Below are positions 17,724 to 27,140 of a stretch of DNA of 64,000 nt, in pieces (within the stretch, counting starts at the first letter, position 1; the number at the start of each line of letters is the position of its first letter). The notes below the pieces were generated by a model that was not told the origin of the DNA, made no database searches, and saw only the letters and a program-made list of their open reading frames with translations. Both the position numbers and the translations under genes were made by a program. The DNA is from CAVPMW01 sp963706515 (lineage in GTDB: Bacteria; Chloroflexota; Anaerolineae; Anaerolineales; UBA4823), in the NCBI GenBank assembly GCA_963706515.1, contig CAVPMW010000018.1:124001-188000 (forward strand), given 5' to 3'.

Positions 17724-18763
17724 TCTAACCGCTACTGGACAGCGATTGCAGGTAAACCTTGTAGGTCTGGCTAAAACGGATTATCGCGGCAACCCGTCGA
17801 CTTTATGCCAGGGTTGTGGTCATAACTCTATCGCCAGCCAGATCATGTCCGCCATGTACGAGCTAAATATCACCCCGGAAGATATGGTCAAGTTCTCGGG
17901 GATCGGTTGTTCGAGCAAGAGCCCGACTTATTTTTTGAATCGATCGTTCGGATTCAACGGACTGCACGGTCGGATGCCCTCCCTCGCTACTGGAGCCTTA
18001 TTCGGTGACCATACCCTCAAAGGTCTGGCGGTAAGCGGAGACGGCGATACAGCCAGTATCGGGATGGGACAGTTTAAGCACGCCATCCGGCGCAACCTGC
18101 GCCTGGTTTATATCGTAGAGAACAATGGGGTTTACGGATTAACCAAAGGGCAGTTCTCCGCAACCGCCGAAATGGGTCTTACCCTGAAGAACCAGGGCAC
18201 TAATCCTTATATGCCAATAGACATCGCCCTGGAGGCACTGAGTCGGCAATGCGACCTTTGTCGCCCGATCCTTTGCCGGCGATCCCAAGCAAGTCAAAGA
18301 GCTCATCAAGGCAGCCGTCAGTCACGAAGGCATTTCAGTGCTGGACATCATCAGCCCGTGTGTGACCTTCAATAATACTGATGAGGCGATGCACTCTTAT
18401 GCCTGGGGAAAGCAGCACGAAGTTGCGCTGCATGAGCTTTCATACGTACCGCCTGCCGAGGAGATAACTGTCGAGTATGAGCCCGGCGAGATCACAGAAG
18501 TGACTCTCCATGACGGCTCTACTGTCCTGTTGAAAAAGCTGGAGCAGGATTTTGATCCCACCAACCGCGCGGATGCCCTGCGCATTCTTGAAGAGGCCAA
18601 CGCCAAACAGATTTTGCTTACCGGCCTGTTGTATATTAATACCAGGGTCCATTCCCTGGTAGAAAACTATAACCTTACCGATACTGCGCTAAACCGCCTG
18701 CCCGAGGAACGCATCCGCCCTGCTCGCGAGACCATGCAGACAGTCAACGACCTGATGTTTTAA
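17716..18763 (+). CDS. korB: 2-oxoacid:ferredoxin oxidoreductase, beta subunit (one frameshift)
   Basis: The thiamine-diphosphate and [4Fe-4S] subunit, about 349 residues after repair. Cluster ligands are CQGC, GIGCSSK and, downstream of the break, ISPCVTF; the TPP/Mg site is SGDGDTASIGMGQFKHAIRR with VENNGVYGLTKGQFS. Near 18241 one extra base breaks the frame after DIALEAL; in the next frame it continues NATFVARSFAGDPKQVKELI. The last 120 residues are a longer tail (RADALRILEEANAKQILLTG) than in many KorB proteins. ATG 17716 has an AAGGAGG six bases upstream. Confidence 0.92.
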
Positions 18764-18780
18764 TATAACCGGGAGGGGAA

Positions 18781-18840
18781 ATTTCCGATGACGAGGTTCA
18801 GGCGGCGCCAATGCGCCACCTGAACCTCGTTTTCGGAATT
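18781..18840. repeat. Palindromic repeat element behind korB (terminator-like)
   Basis: An almost perfect hairpin: arms of about 25 bp (GACGAGGTTCAGG...GGCGC and reverse) around the loop CAAT, closed by TCCGA and TTTTCGGA. It begins 17 bases after the korB stop. A homologous element lies at 48821-48880; the bases that differ between them differ on both arms and keep pairing. Confidence 0.8.
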
Positions 18841-18895
18841 GATCCCCCTTTCGCGGGTGTTTCCCTCGTCCAAAGCAGCTGCGAGAGGGGGCGAT

Positions 18896-18923
18896 TTTAC
18901 ATCTCCTTAACAAATGGTATAAT
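18896..18923 (+). promoter_or_regulatory. Promoter of the mre operon
   Basis: TTTACA (18896-18901), a 16-base spacer and TGGTATAAT (-10 at 18918-18923) with the extended TGn. The leader to TTG 19018 is about 88 bases. Confidence 0.7.
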
Positions 18924-19017
18924 CCTCCTCGAACAAGGGCGGGATAGGAACCGACCCGGATGAGAGATCAACAGGCCATTCTTATATTGAACACAACCCT
19001 GGCGAAGGAGCCCAAGA

Positions 19018-20097
19018 TTGGCTTTTCGACCGCTTAGCTGGCTACTCGGTTTTTTTTCACTCGATATCGGCATTGATTTGGGTACAGCCAACACACTGGT
19101 AAATGTGCGTGGTAAAGGTATAACGATTAATGAACCATCCTGGGTAGCAATCGATAAACGCACTCGCAAACCCCTTGCCATTGGCGCAGAAGCGAAGGAG
19201 ATGGTTGGGCGCACTCCGGCGAATGTCATTGCTGTGCGACCCTTACGCGACGGCGTCATTTCCGAATTTGAGATCACCCAGGCAATGCTGGAGTATTTCA
19301 TCGGCAAAGCCCACGAGCAGAGCATCGTTCCGGTCCCGCGACCGTGGGTGATCATTGGCATCCCCTCCGGTGTAACGGAAGTCGAAAAACGTGCTGTGTA
19401 CGACGCAGCTATGTCGGCTGGCGCTCGTGAAGTTGGCTTGATTGAGGAGCCGGTGGCGGCCGCGCTCGGCGCAGGATTGCCAGTGGCAGAAATCCGCGGA
19501 AGTATGATCGTAGACATCGGTGGAGGCACCTCCGAAGTCGCGATTATGTCGATGGGTGGTGTCGTAGTGTCTCGTTCGTTACGGGTAGCAGGCGATGAGA
19601 TGGATCAGGATTTGGTCCAATATATGCGCAATAAATATAACCTGGCGATCGGTGAGCGGATGGCAGAACAAGCAAAAATTGCCATCGGTTCCGCATACCA
19701 TCTCCCCGAAGAGAAAACCATCGTTCTGCGCGGTCGCAATCTGATCACCGGTCTGCCGGAGGCGGTTGAGGTTTCTTCCGTTGAGATCCGTGAAGCTATT
19801 TCCGGTTCAGTCAATATTATCCTGGATACAATTAAAGACGCATTAGACGAGGCGCCGCCTGAGATTATCGCGGATCTGATGGATACGGGCATCTGCCTGG
19901 CTGGAGGGGGATCCTTGCTCCTGGGATTAGACCGGCGCGTGTCGGACGAAGTGAAAGTCCGGGTGTGGGTCGCGGAGGACCCCATGAGCTGTGTCGCGCG
20001 TGGTGCCGGGATGATCCTGGAAAATTACGAGGCATTGCGCCACCTGCTGGTTGGATTGGAGCGCGGGAGCACGCGCCATAATTCTTCTCGACCATGA
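19018..20097 (+). CDS. mreB: Rod-shape-determining actin homologue MreB
   Basis: A 359-residue bacterial actin that guides lateral cell-wall synthesis. Phosphate-1 motif DIGIDLGTANTLVN, phosphate-2 IVDIGGGTSEVAIMS and the adenosine motif (ICLAGGGSLLLGLD) are intact. The start is TTG 19018; the residues before DIGID (AFRPLSWLLGFFSL) form a hydrophobic, basic N-terminus suited to membrane contact. First gene of mreB-mreC-mreD-mrdA-minC-rodA. Confidence 0.95.
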   Translation: MAFRPLSWLLGFFSLDIGIDLGTANTLVNVRGKGITINEPSWVAIDKRTRKPLAIGAEAKEMVGRTPANVIAVRPLRDGVISEFEITQAMLEYFIGKAHEQSIVPVPRPWVIIGIPSGVTEVEKRAVYDAAMSAGAREVGLIEEPVAAALGAGLPVAEIRGSMIVDIGGGTSEVAIMSMGGVVVSRSLRVAGDEMDQDLVQYMRNKYNLAIGERMAEQAKIAIGSAYHLPEEKTIVLRGRNLITGLPEAVEVSSVEIREAISGSVNIILDTIKDALDEAPPEIIADLMDTGICLAGGGSLLLGLDRRVSDEVKVRVWVAEDPMSCVARGAGMILENYEALRHLLVGLERGSTRHNSSRP

Positions 20098-20143
20098 GCC
20101 TGTATTTCTGTCTGTTAAGCAACTCCCTTCTTTCCCCCCGACA

Positions 20144-20992
20144 ATGAATACCGCCAGAGCACGAACCATACAAACGGTTGTCCTTATTATTATAGTTATA
20201 GGGCTGATCGCATTAGCTTTAGGTGGATTCCTCTCCCCTGTCTCACGCTATGCTCTTACTCCAGTTATCAAAGCCCAAACCTGGCTGGCAGTCCGCTTTC
20301 AAGCCGTCCGCAGCTTCCTGGAAGCCCCGCAGGATACTACGCGGCTGCGCCAGGAGAACCAGGAGCTGCAGGCTGAAGTTTCCCGGTTGGAGGCTGAGAT
20401 GATCAGCTTGAATCAGCAATTATCAGAGACGCGCATCCTGTCCGCGCTCGTCGATTTTGCCCGAGTACAGCCTGAGAACCACTACGTTGCCGCATCTGTG
20501 ATCGGCCGCGATCCCAGCCCATTCCTCCAATACTTGATCGTCAATCGCGGCTCCGATGATGGCATCCGGCGCGGGATGCCCGTGGTGACCAATCAGGGAC
20601 TGGTCGGGCGAATCTCTCGGGTGACTGCGGGAGCTTCAACCGTACAGCTTATTACCGACCCGGGGACCGTAGTTAATGTACGCATCGAGCCATCCAGGGC
20701 TGAAGCGGTTTTGCGCGGGTCTTTAACAGGTGAAGTCTCGTTGGATATGATCCCGCAATCTGCCGAGGTCAAGCCCGGCGACCTGGTGCTCACTTCGGGG
20801 TTAGGCGGGGATTATCCCCCCAATATTCTTATCGGACAGGTTACCGGCGTCCGCAGCCGGGACTTCGACCTGTTCCAAACAGCCTCCGTACAGCCTGTGG
20901 TCGATTTCAGCCAGCTCGAGATCATCCTCGTGATCACGAACTTCCGGCCGATCGACATTTCCCCGCTCATCCCTACTCCTCAAGCGCCATGA
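20144..20992 (+). CDS. mreC: Rod-shape-determining protein MreC
   Basis: A 282-residue membrane-anchored protein. One N-terminal helix (TVVLIIIVIGLIALALGGFL), a short coiled coil (RLRQENQELQAEVSRLEAEM) and two beta domains with GRDPSPFLQYLIVNRGSDDG and VKPGDLVLTSGLGGDYP. It scaffolds MreB and PBP2. The open frame extends back to 20051, but ATG 20144 gives the expected short cytosolic start; no good Shine-Dalgarno is visible, so translation may depend on mreB. Confidence 0.93.
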   Translation: MNTARARTIQTVVLIIIVIGLIALALGGFLSPVSRYALTPVIKAQTWLAVRFQAVRSFLEAPQDTTRLRQENQELQAEVSRLEAEMISLNQQLSETRILSALVDFARVQPENHYVAASVIGRDPSPFLQYLIVNRGSDDGIRRGMPVVTNQGLVGRISRVTAGASTVQLITDPGTVVNVRIEPSRAEAVLRGSLTGEVSLDMIPQSAEVKPGDLVLTSGLGGDYPPNILIGQVTGVRSRDFDLFQTASVQPVVDFSQLEIILVITNFRPIDISPLIPTPQAP

Positions 20993-20995
20993 AGA

Positions 20996-21496
20996 ATGAC
21001 TACGCTCATATCCATCCCAATATTAGCCGTCCTGCTCATCCTGCAGTCTGCCATTCTCAGTCGGATGACGCTGTTACATGGGACGACAGACCTAGTACTA
21101 TTGGCGGTAATTGCCTGGGCGCTGCAGAAGCGGGTTCAAACCGCCTGGCAATGGGGTATAATCGGAGGCTTGCTGGTCACGATTGCCTCGGATTTGCCGT
21201 TAGGAGTAGCCCTGGTTGGTTATTTACTCGTAGTGGCTCTGGCACTGGTGCTCCGTCAAAGGGTCTGGCAGATTCCGATCCTGTCGATGTTCGTGGCAAC
21301 TTTTTTCGGAACTTTAATTATCCAGGGCTTGTCTTACCTGGCGTTACGCATAAATGGTTACCAGCTGCCTCTGCTGGAGGTATTAAATCAGATCACTTTA
21401 CCGAGCATTTTGCTAAATCTGGTTGTTGCAATTCCGGTTTTCGCCTTAATTGCTGACCTCGCCAGCTGGCTGTACCCGGAAGAATTGGAAACATGA
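20996..21496 (+). CDS. mreD: Rod-shape-determining protein MreD
   Basis: A 166-residue integral membrane protein with about five helices; the family-like pieces are ILQSAILSRMTLLHGTTDLV and IGGLLVTIASDLPLGV. It starts three bases after the mreC stop and its end overlaps the PBP2 start (ATGA at 21493), typical of a tightly coupled operon. Confidence 0.9.
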   Translation: MTTLISIPILAVLLILQSAILSRMTLLHGTTDLVLLAVIAWALQKRVQTAWQWGIIGGLLVTIASDLPLGVALVGYLLVVALALVLRQRVWQIPILSMFVATFFGTLIIQGLSYLALRINGYQLPLLEVLNQITLPSILLNLVVAIPVFALIADLASWLYPEELET

Positions 21497-23595
21497 ACGG
21501 TTCTCCCCATCTTCAGAATAATTTAAGCCTCCGCCGGATACTGGCTTTTTGGGCAGTCGCAATTATCATATTGCTCATCTATATTTTCCGTCTGTTAAGC
21601 TTGCAGGTATTAAACGGTGAAACCTGGATTGCACGCGCAGAGGATAATCGCACCGAAGATATCAATACCCCTGCCCTGCGCGGGATCATCTATGACCGGA
21701 ATAACACCATTCTCGCCCGCAATATCGCCTCGTATAACGTCGTATTGACAGCTGCAAGCCTGCCCGACGATCAGGGTGCCACGCAACAAATTTATCGCGA
21801 GCTTTCCGAGCTGATCCACGTCCCGGTCACTCAAGGCGAGCTGAGCACCGAGAACCCGTACGTTCCCTGCCTTTCTGACCACGGGATCTCTCAAATCGCT
21901 GAGTATGGCACCACTTCCTCGCCATACACTGCAATCCCTATCAAATGCGACATCGATGAACGAACTGCGATGATTGTCCAGGAACATGCAGTGGACTGGC
22001 CGGGAATCTCGGTACAGATCCAACCCGTCCGCGACTATCCGACCGGTGGGCTGACTTCCTCCGTAATTGGCTTTCTCGGACCGATCCCCGCCAACCAGGA
22101 ACAAGAATACCGGGATAAAGGATTCCTGCCAAACCGGGATAAAGTGGGCTACGCTGGTCTGGAGCTGCAATACCAGGACCTCCTTGCAGGGAATAATGGC
22201 AAACGGGTCGTTGAAGTGGATGTCGGTGGGCAGGTATTACGGGATATCCAGCCGCCGGTCGCCTCGCTCCCTGGAGAAAACCTGCAGTTGACCATCGACA
22301 CACGCTTTCAACAGGCGGTCGATGCGATCCTTAAAAAAGAGATTAATGATTGGAATGCATATTTCAACGAGCAGCGCTATTCCAGCGGTGTGGTCGTCGC
22401 AATCAATCCGAAAACCGGCGAGATCCTGGCTATGGTCTCATACCCCACCTATGAGAACAACCGCATGGCACGCGTTATCCCGGCCTATTACTATGAGCAG
22501 CTAATCAAGGATTTTACCAACCCGCTGCTGAACCACGCAGTTGGGGACGTACTTCCGGCAGGCTCGGTATTCAAGCTGGTGACCGCTACCGGCGCATTGA
22601 ATGAGGGTGTCGTCACACCCGATCAGATTATTGAGACACCTGGCAAGCTGGTGGTAGCCGAGAAGTATTTTGCCAACGAAATCGGAAATCCGCGCGAATT
22701 TGTGGACTGGATATACAAGAATGGCCAAAACCCAGGCGGGTTCGGGAAGCTGGACTTTGTCCACGGGTTGGCCAATTCCAGCAACGTCTATTTCTACAAG
22801 CTGGGTGGTGGCTATCAAGATGAAGTTCCAAATGGAGGCCTTGGTATCTGCCGTCTGGGTACCTATGCGAATGCCTTGGGCTATGGGGCTGCGCCTGGGG
22901 TTGGCTTACCCGAAGAAGAGAAAGGGCTGATCCCTGATCCAAAGTGGAAGCGGGTGACTCACGGCGAGAGCTGGTCTACCGGCGATACCTATATCAGCAG
23001 CGTCGGCCAGGGCTATGTGCTGGCTACCCCTATACAGGTGCTTCTCTCCGCTACGATCATCGCCAATGATGGCAAATATATGCAGCCTACCCTGGTCCGT
23101 GAAGTCCTCGACCAGGAAGGAAATGTCATCCAGCCTTTTGTTCCGAAATTGAAGTGGGACCTCACGACCGACCCGATGATCCAGGAGTTTTATCCCACCA
23201 CAGTGCGCGGCTGTGAGCCAATCCCAGGTCAGAAGAAAACCGTCCAGCCCTGGGTGTTCCAGAAAATCAAAGAAGGCATGCGCCTGGCGGTTACCGAAGG
23301 AACCCTTTCCGCCATCCGCGGCTTTCCAGAATTAAAGATTGCTGTTGCAGGCAAGACGGGGACGGCAGAATATTGCGACCAGTTTGCCGCAGCAAAAAAT
23401 CGCTGCATACCGGGCAACTGGCCTTCGCACGCCTGGACAGTTGCTTTTGCGCCCTACGAAAATCCGGAAATTGCCGTCGTGGCATTTGTCTATAACGGCC
23501 AAGAAGGGTCCACGGTTGCCGGGCCAATCGTTGCACAGGTCTTAAAGGCATATTTCGACTTGAAGGCGATTGATAATGCAAACCAGGCTCCCTGA
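21493..23595 (+). CDS. mrdA: Penicillin-binding protein 2 (elongation transpeptidase)
   Basis: A 700-residue class B PBP. One signal-anchor helix (about 14-33), the dimerisation domain (RGIIYDRNNTILARN), then the transpeptidase: SxxK at Ser358-Lys361 (PAGSVFKLVTA), SSN in LANSSNVYFYK and KTGTAEY as the KTG box. It contains more cysteines than most PBPs (PYVPCLSD, IKCDIDE, GICRLG, RGCEPIPG, EYCDQF, NRCIPG), which might pair outside the membrane. It crosslinks peptidoglycan together with RodA. Confidence 0.95.
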   Translation: MNGSPHLQNNLSLRRILAFWAVAIIILLIYIFRLLSLQVLNGETWIARAEDNRTEDINTPALRGIIYDRNNTILARNIASYNVVLTAASLPDDQGATQQIYRELSELIHVPVTQGELSTENPYVPCLSDHGISQIAEYGTTSSPYTAIPIKCDIDERTAMIVQEHAVDWPGISVQIQPVRDYPTGGLTSSVIGFLGPIPANQEQEYRDKGFLPNRDKVGYAGLELQYQDLLAGNNGKRVVEVDVGGQVLRDIQPPVASLPGENLQLTIDTRFQQAVDAILKKEINDWNAYFNEQRYSSGVVVAINPKTGEILAMVSYPTYENNRMARVIPAYYYEQLIKDFTNPLLNHAVGDVLPAGSVFKLVTATGALNEGVVTPDQIIETPGKLVVAEKYFANEIGNPREFVDWIYKNGQNPGGFGKLDFVHGLANSSNVYFYKLGGGYQDEVPNGGLGICRLGTYANALGYGAAPGVGLPEEEKGLIPDPKWKRVTHGESWSTGDTYISSVGQGYVLATPIQVLLSATIIANDGKYMQPTLVREVLDQEGNVIQPFVPKLKWDLTTDPMIQEFYPTTVRGCEPIPGQKKTVQPWVFQKIKEGMRLAVTEGTLSAIRGFPELKIAVAGKTGTAEYCDQFAAAKNRCIPGNWPSHAWTVAFAPYENPEIAVVAFVYNGQEGSTVAGPIVAQVLKAYFDLKAIDNANQAP

Positions 23596-23651
23596 TGGAT
23601 GTTCCTGAGTGGTGGGCGCATAAATGTCGACGCCACAATTAAGAAACCTGT

Positions 23652-24377
23652 ATGACCGAATTTAAAGTCTCCGTCGAAGATTATTCTTCTCCAACGAACC
23701 AGGCAGCCAAAGTTCAGATCAAAGGTGTGCGGGAAGGTATATTGGTCTCTCTGGGAGGGGGATCCTGGGAGGAGCTGAATAAGGCATTGCTGGACCAGCT
23801 CGACCAGCGCGCCGAATTCCTGCGCGGAGCGCGGATTGCCCTGGATGTGGGCGACCATGTCTTAAGAGCCGTAGAGCTTGGCAAGCTGCGCAGCCACATC
23901 TCTGAGCGCCAGATCACTCTCTGGGCTGTGATCAGCACTTCACCGATCACCGAACGCAATGCCCAGGTATTAGGCTTGGCAACGCGCCTCAGCCGCGCAC
24001 GTGGGGATGCAGCAACCGCGCCGCGCCAGACCCCATCCCAGGAGGGTGAGGCTGCTCTGCTCATCCAAACCACATTGCTCCAGGGAATAAGTATGAAACA
24101 TTCCGGTCATTTAACTGTGATTGGGGATGTCAACCCCGGGGCAGAGATCATCGCCAGCGGAAACATCGTAATTTGGGGGCGTCTGCGCGGGGTGGCTCAT
24201 GCCGGCTCCGACGGCGATCAAAATGCGATTATTTGCGCCCTGGACTTTTCGCCAACCCAGTTATGGATCGCGGGTATCAGCCCAACAAAGCTTAAGCTCC
24301 GCGGGAAACATCGTCCGCAGATGGCTCGCCTGGAAAAAGGCAAGCTGGTAGTAGAACCCTGGAACCCTAAGAAGTAA
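23652..24377 (+). CDS. minC: Septum-site-determining protein MinC
   Basis: A 241-residue FtsZ inhibitor. The N-terminal domain includes IKGVREGILVSLGGGSWEEL and ALDVGDHVLRAVELGKL; the C-terminal beta helix has HSGHLTVIGDVNPGAEIIAS and VIWGRLRGVAHAG, the MinD-binding signature region. MinD and MinE are not next to it; instead it sits between PBP2 and RodA. Spacing is 56 bases from mrdA and 13 bases to rodA. Confidence 0.92.
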   Translation: MTEFKVSVEDYSSPTNQAAKVQIKGVREGILVSLGGGSWEELNKALLDQLDQRAEFLRGARIALDVGDHVLRAVELGKLRSHISERQITLWAVISTSPITERNAQVLGLATRLSRARGDAATAPRQTPSQEGEAALLIQTTLLQGISMKHSGHLTVIGDVNPGAEIIASGNIVIWGRLRGVAHAGSDGDQNAIICALDFSPTQLWIAGISPTKLKLRGKHRPQMARLEKGKLVVEPWNPKK

Positions 24378-24390
24378 GCGGAATCCGTTT

Positions 24391-25520
24391 TTGAGAGAAA
24401 CTCCTTCGATCTCCTGGCGACATTTTGATTTCTGGCTGCTCGGCGCAGTAGCAGTCCTGGTCATCTTTGGGATCACGATGATCCGCTCAGCGGTTGCCGG
24501 GAATATCGAGCTGCAGGAGCAGAACGTTGTGCTGCGTCAGATTATCTTCGCAGTGCTGGGATTCGTCGTCATCCTGGGCGTGGCAGCTATCGACTACCAT
24601 TTGTGGTCGTCCGTCAGCCGGAGCATGTACCTGACGACGGCAATCCTGCTGGCCATCTTGTACGTTATCGGCTCGACATTGTTTGGCTCGGCGCGCTGGT
24701 TCACCGTTGGGTTGATCTTGATCCAGCCCTCCGAGATCGCCAAGATCGTGCTCATCCTGGTCCTGGCTGACTATTTCACACGCAACCAGGAAAAGCTCGG
24801 CGATATTCGATTTATACTGCGCAGCCTGGCCTTAACCCTGGGGATTGTAATATGGGTGCTCCTGCAGCCAAACCTGAGCACTTCCATTGTTATGATGGTT
24901 TTATGGTTTGCCTTGCTGTGGGCTGCCGGTTTGCCGGTGAAATATCTGGTGCTTTTCGCTGTCTTCGGGATTACTACGCTGGCGGTCGCATTCCCGGTAT
25001 TGATCGAGGTAAAAGTCATCCAGCAGTACCAGCTCGACCGGATTTTTAACTTTTTATTCCCGAACACCAACGCCAGTTACGGCGACATCTACAACATCCA
25101 GCAAGCTCTGATCAGCATCGGCTCAGGCGGCTGGTTCGGCAAGGGCTACGGGCACGGCACCCAGATTCAGCTGCGCTTTCTCAAAGTGCGCTATTCGGAC
25201 TACATCTTCGCCGCGATGGCGGAGGAGTTTGGTTTTATCGGGACGGTGCTGGTAATACTCGTGCTGGTATTTGTGATCTGGCGCTTCTGCGTGCAGCCCG
25301 CCTCTCCCGGGATACTTTCGGAGCGCTGATCTGCTACGGGGTCGCCACGTTGATCACTTTCCAGGCGATCGTCAACATCGGCGTCAACCTTAATCTGCTG
25401 CCGGCTACCGGGCTGACCCTGCCCTTGGTGAGTTACGGCGGAAGCTCGCTGCTCTCCGTTCTGCTGGGTATCGGCCTGGTGGAGAGCGTCATACTACGCC
25501 ACAAGTCTCTCGAGTTCTAG
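24391..25520 (+). CDS. rodA: Rod-shape SEDS glycosyltransferase RodA (one frameshift)
   Basis: A polytopic SEDS-family peptidoglycan polymerase, about 376 residues. Signatures: FGSARWFTVGLILIQPSEIA and KVLVLVLA-like helices, FLKVRYSDYIFAAMAEEFGF, and, after the break, GVNLNLLPATGLTLPLVSYG. One C is missing near 25280 (TTCTGC for TTCCTGC); restoring it joins the two frames. Start TTG 24391 gives a short cytosolic tail; the distance to GCGGA is long, so the start is provisional. Last gene of the mre operon. Confidence 0.92.
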
Positions 25521-25526
25521 TAGAAG

Positions 25527-25532
25527 TATAAT
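25527..25532 (+). promoter_or_regulatory. Possible -10 of gltX
   Basis: TATAAT at 25527-25532, seven bases after the rodA stop and about 50 bases before ATG 25583. No convincing -35 is visible. A GGAGGAG ribosome site lies directly before the ATG. Confidence 0.45.
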
Positions 25533-25582
25533 AACCTCTACTCACGTCCAACGCCTGGGACGTCATCTTCTGGAGGAGAAGA

Positions 25583-27083
25583 ATGGACGCATTCCAACCG
25601 GTGAGAACGCGGTTCGCCCCATCTCCAACCGGGCATATACATCTGGGTAGCGCCCGTACGGCGCTGTACGACTACCTGCTTGCCCGCCAGACCGAGGGTC
25701 AGTTCATCCTGCGCCTCGAAGACACCGACCGCAAACGCTATGTTCCCGGCGCCGAAGAGGAATTGATGGACGGCCTGCGTTGGCTCGGCATCGATTGGGA
25801 TGAGGGCATCGGACGTCGGCGGGCCATACGGCCCCTACCGCCAATCGGAGCGTAAAGACATCTACCAGGAGTATGCCCACAAGCTGATCGAAAGTGGGCA
25901 TGCCTACTACTGTTTCTGCACGCCAGAGCGCCTGGAGAAGATGCGCCAGGACCAGATAAAGGCGAAAGAATCCACGCGCTACGATGGCACCTGCCGCCGC
26001 CTGGATCCGGATGATGCTGCCCGGCGAGTTGCGGCGGGCGAGATGCACGTCATCCGCTTCAAGACGCCGCAGGAAGGCACCATCACTGGCCATGACCTGC
26101 TGCGCGGCAGACATCACCGTCGAGAACAGCAACCTGGATGACTACATCCTGGTCAAGTCCGATGGGCTGGCGCTCTACCACCTGGCGGCCATGGTGGATG
26201 ACTCACCTGATGAAGATCACCCACGTGATCCGCGGCTCAGAATGGCTGCTCGACTTTCCCGCTGCACGTCCACATCTGCAGCGCCTTTGGCTGGGAGGAG
26301 CCGGACTGGGTGCATCTCTCGCTGTTCCTCAAGCCGAGCGGCAAGGGCAAGATGAGCAAGCGCGAGTCTGCCGAGCTCAAGCAAGGACGGCTATTCGATC
26401 TTTATCAAAGACCTGCGGGAGTTGGGCTATATCCCCGAAGGCGTGGTCAACTGGATCGCCCTGATGGGCTGGAGCTACGACGACCACACCGAGTTCTTCA
26501 CCATGAGCGACCTGGTCGAGAAATTCAGCCTGGACCAGCTGAATCCGTCTCCGGCGGCGATCAACTTCACCAAGCTGGACCATTTCAACGGGCTGCACAT
26601 CCGCAGCCTGCCTGTACAGGAACTGGCGCAGCGTGAAAAATCCGTTCTTCGAGCGTGCCGGTTACAATGTTGCCAATGCTGACCTTGTTAAAGTGGCCCG
26701 AAGCCACGCAGGTACGGATCGTCACCCTGGATGATGCTGTGCCGATGGCAGGGTTCTTCTTCGAGGACGAAGTCGCATCCGAAACCCGAGGAGCTGGTCG
26801 GCAAGAACCTGACCTCCAGCGGAATCTGCGGCAGCCGCGCAGGCGGCGCTCGGACCTGCTCAGCGGACTGGCTGAGATCAACCCGCAGACCGCCGAAGCC
26901 GCCGATGCGGGCTGGCAGAAGAGCTCGGCATGCCGGCGGGACAGTTCTTCGGCATCCTGCGCGTGGCGGTGACCGGACAAAACGGTCAGCCCGCCGCTGT
27001 TCGAGAGCATGGCGATCATCGGGAAGGAGAAAGTCCTGCAGAGGATCCGTGAGGCAATCCGGTTGCTCCAGGCAATGGAATAA
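25583..27083 (+). CDS. gltX: Glutamyl-tRNA synthetase (many frameshifts)
   Basis: All parts of a class I GluRS are present but spread over the three forward frames with about eight or more breaks. In order: RTRFAPSPTGHIHLGSARTA (HIGH motif), GGPYGPYRQSERKDIYQEYA, DITVENSNLDDYILVKSDG, MKITHVIRGSEWLL, LFLKPSGKGKMSKRESAE (KMSKS motif), GYIPEGVVNWIALMGWSYDD, LNPSPAAINFTKLDHFNGLH and a final AIRLLQAME. Order, spacing and total size (1,501 bp, about 500 codons) are normal. Because the enzyme is essential and no second copy is visible, I favour low-quality sequence over decay. Breaks lie about 25815, 26105, 26200, 26265, 26395, 26640 and several after 26700. Confidence 0.88.
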
Positions 27084-27084
27084 T

Positions 27085-27125
27085 AAACAAACCGGTGCGT
27101 GTCATAGCTGCACCGGTTTTTCTTT
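27085..27125. terminator. Bidirectional terminator between gltX and glnS
   Basis: AAACCGGTGC (27089-27098) pairs with GCACCGGTTT (27110-27119), followed by T5CTTTT on the plus side; the minus side reads GTTTGTTTATT. It serves the two convergent synthetase genes. Confidence 0.85.
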
Positions 27126-27140
27126 TAGAGATTATCTAAA

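Noticed and set aside
20051..20143. Extended MreC start
   Set aside because: It would place a long polar stretch before the anchor helix and begins inside mreB; ATG 20144 fits the family.
25583..27083. gltX as a true pseudogene
   Set aside because: All motifs occur in order with normal spacing and no in-frame substitutions at key residues; scattered indels alone fit read error better.
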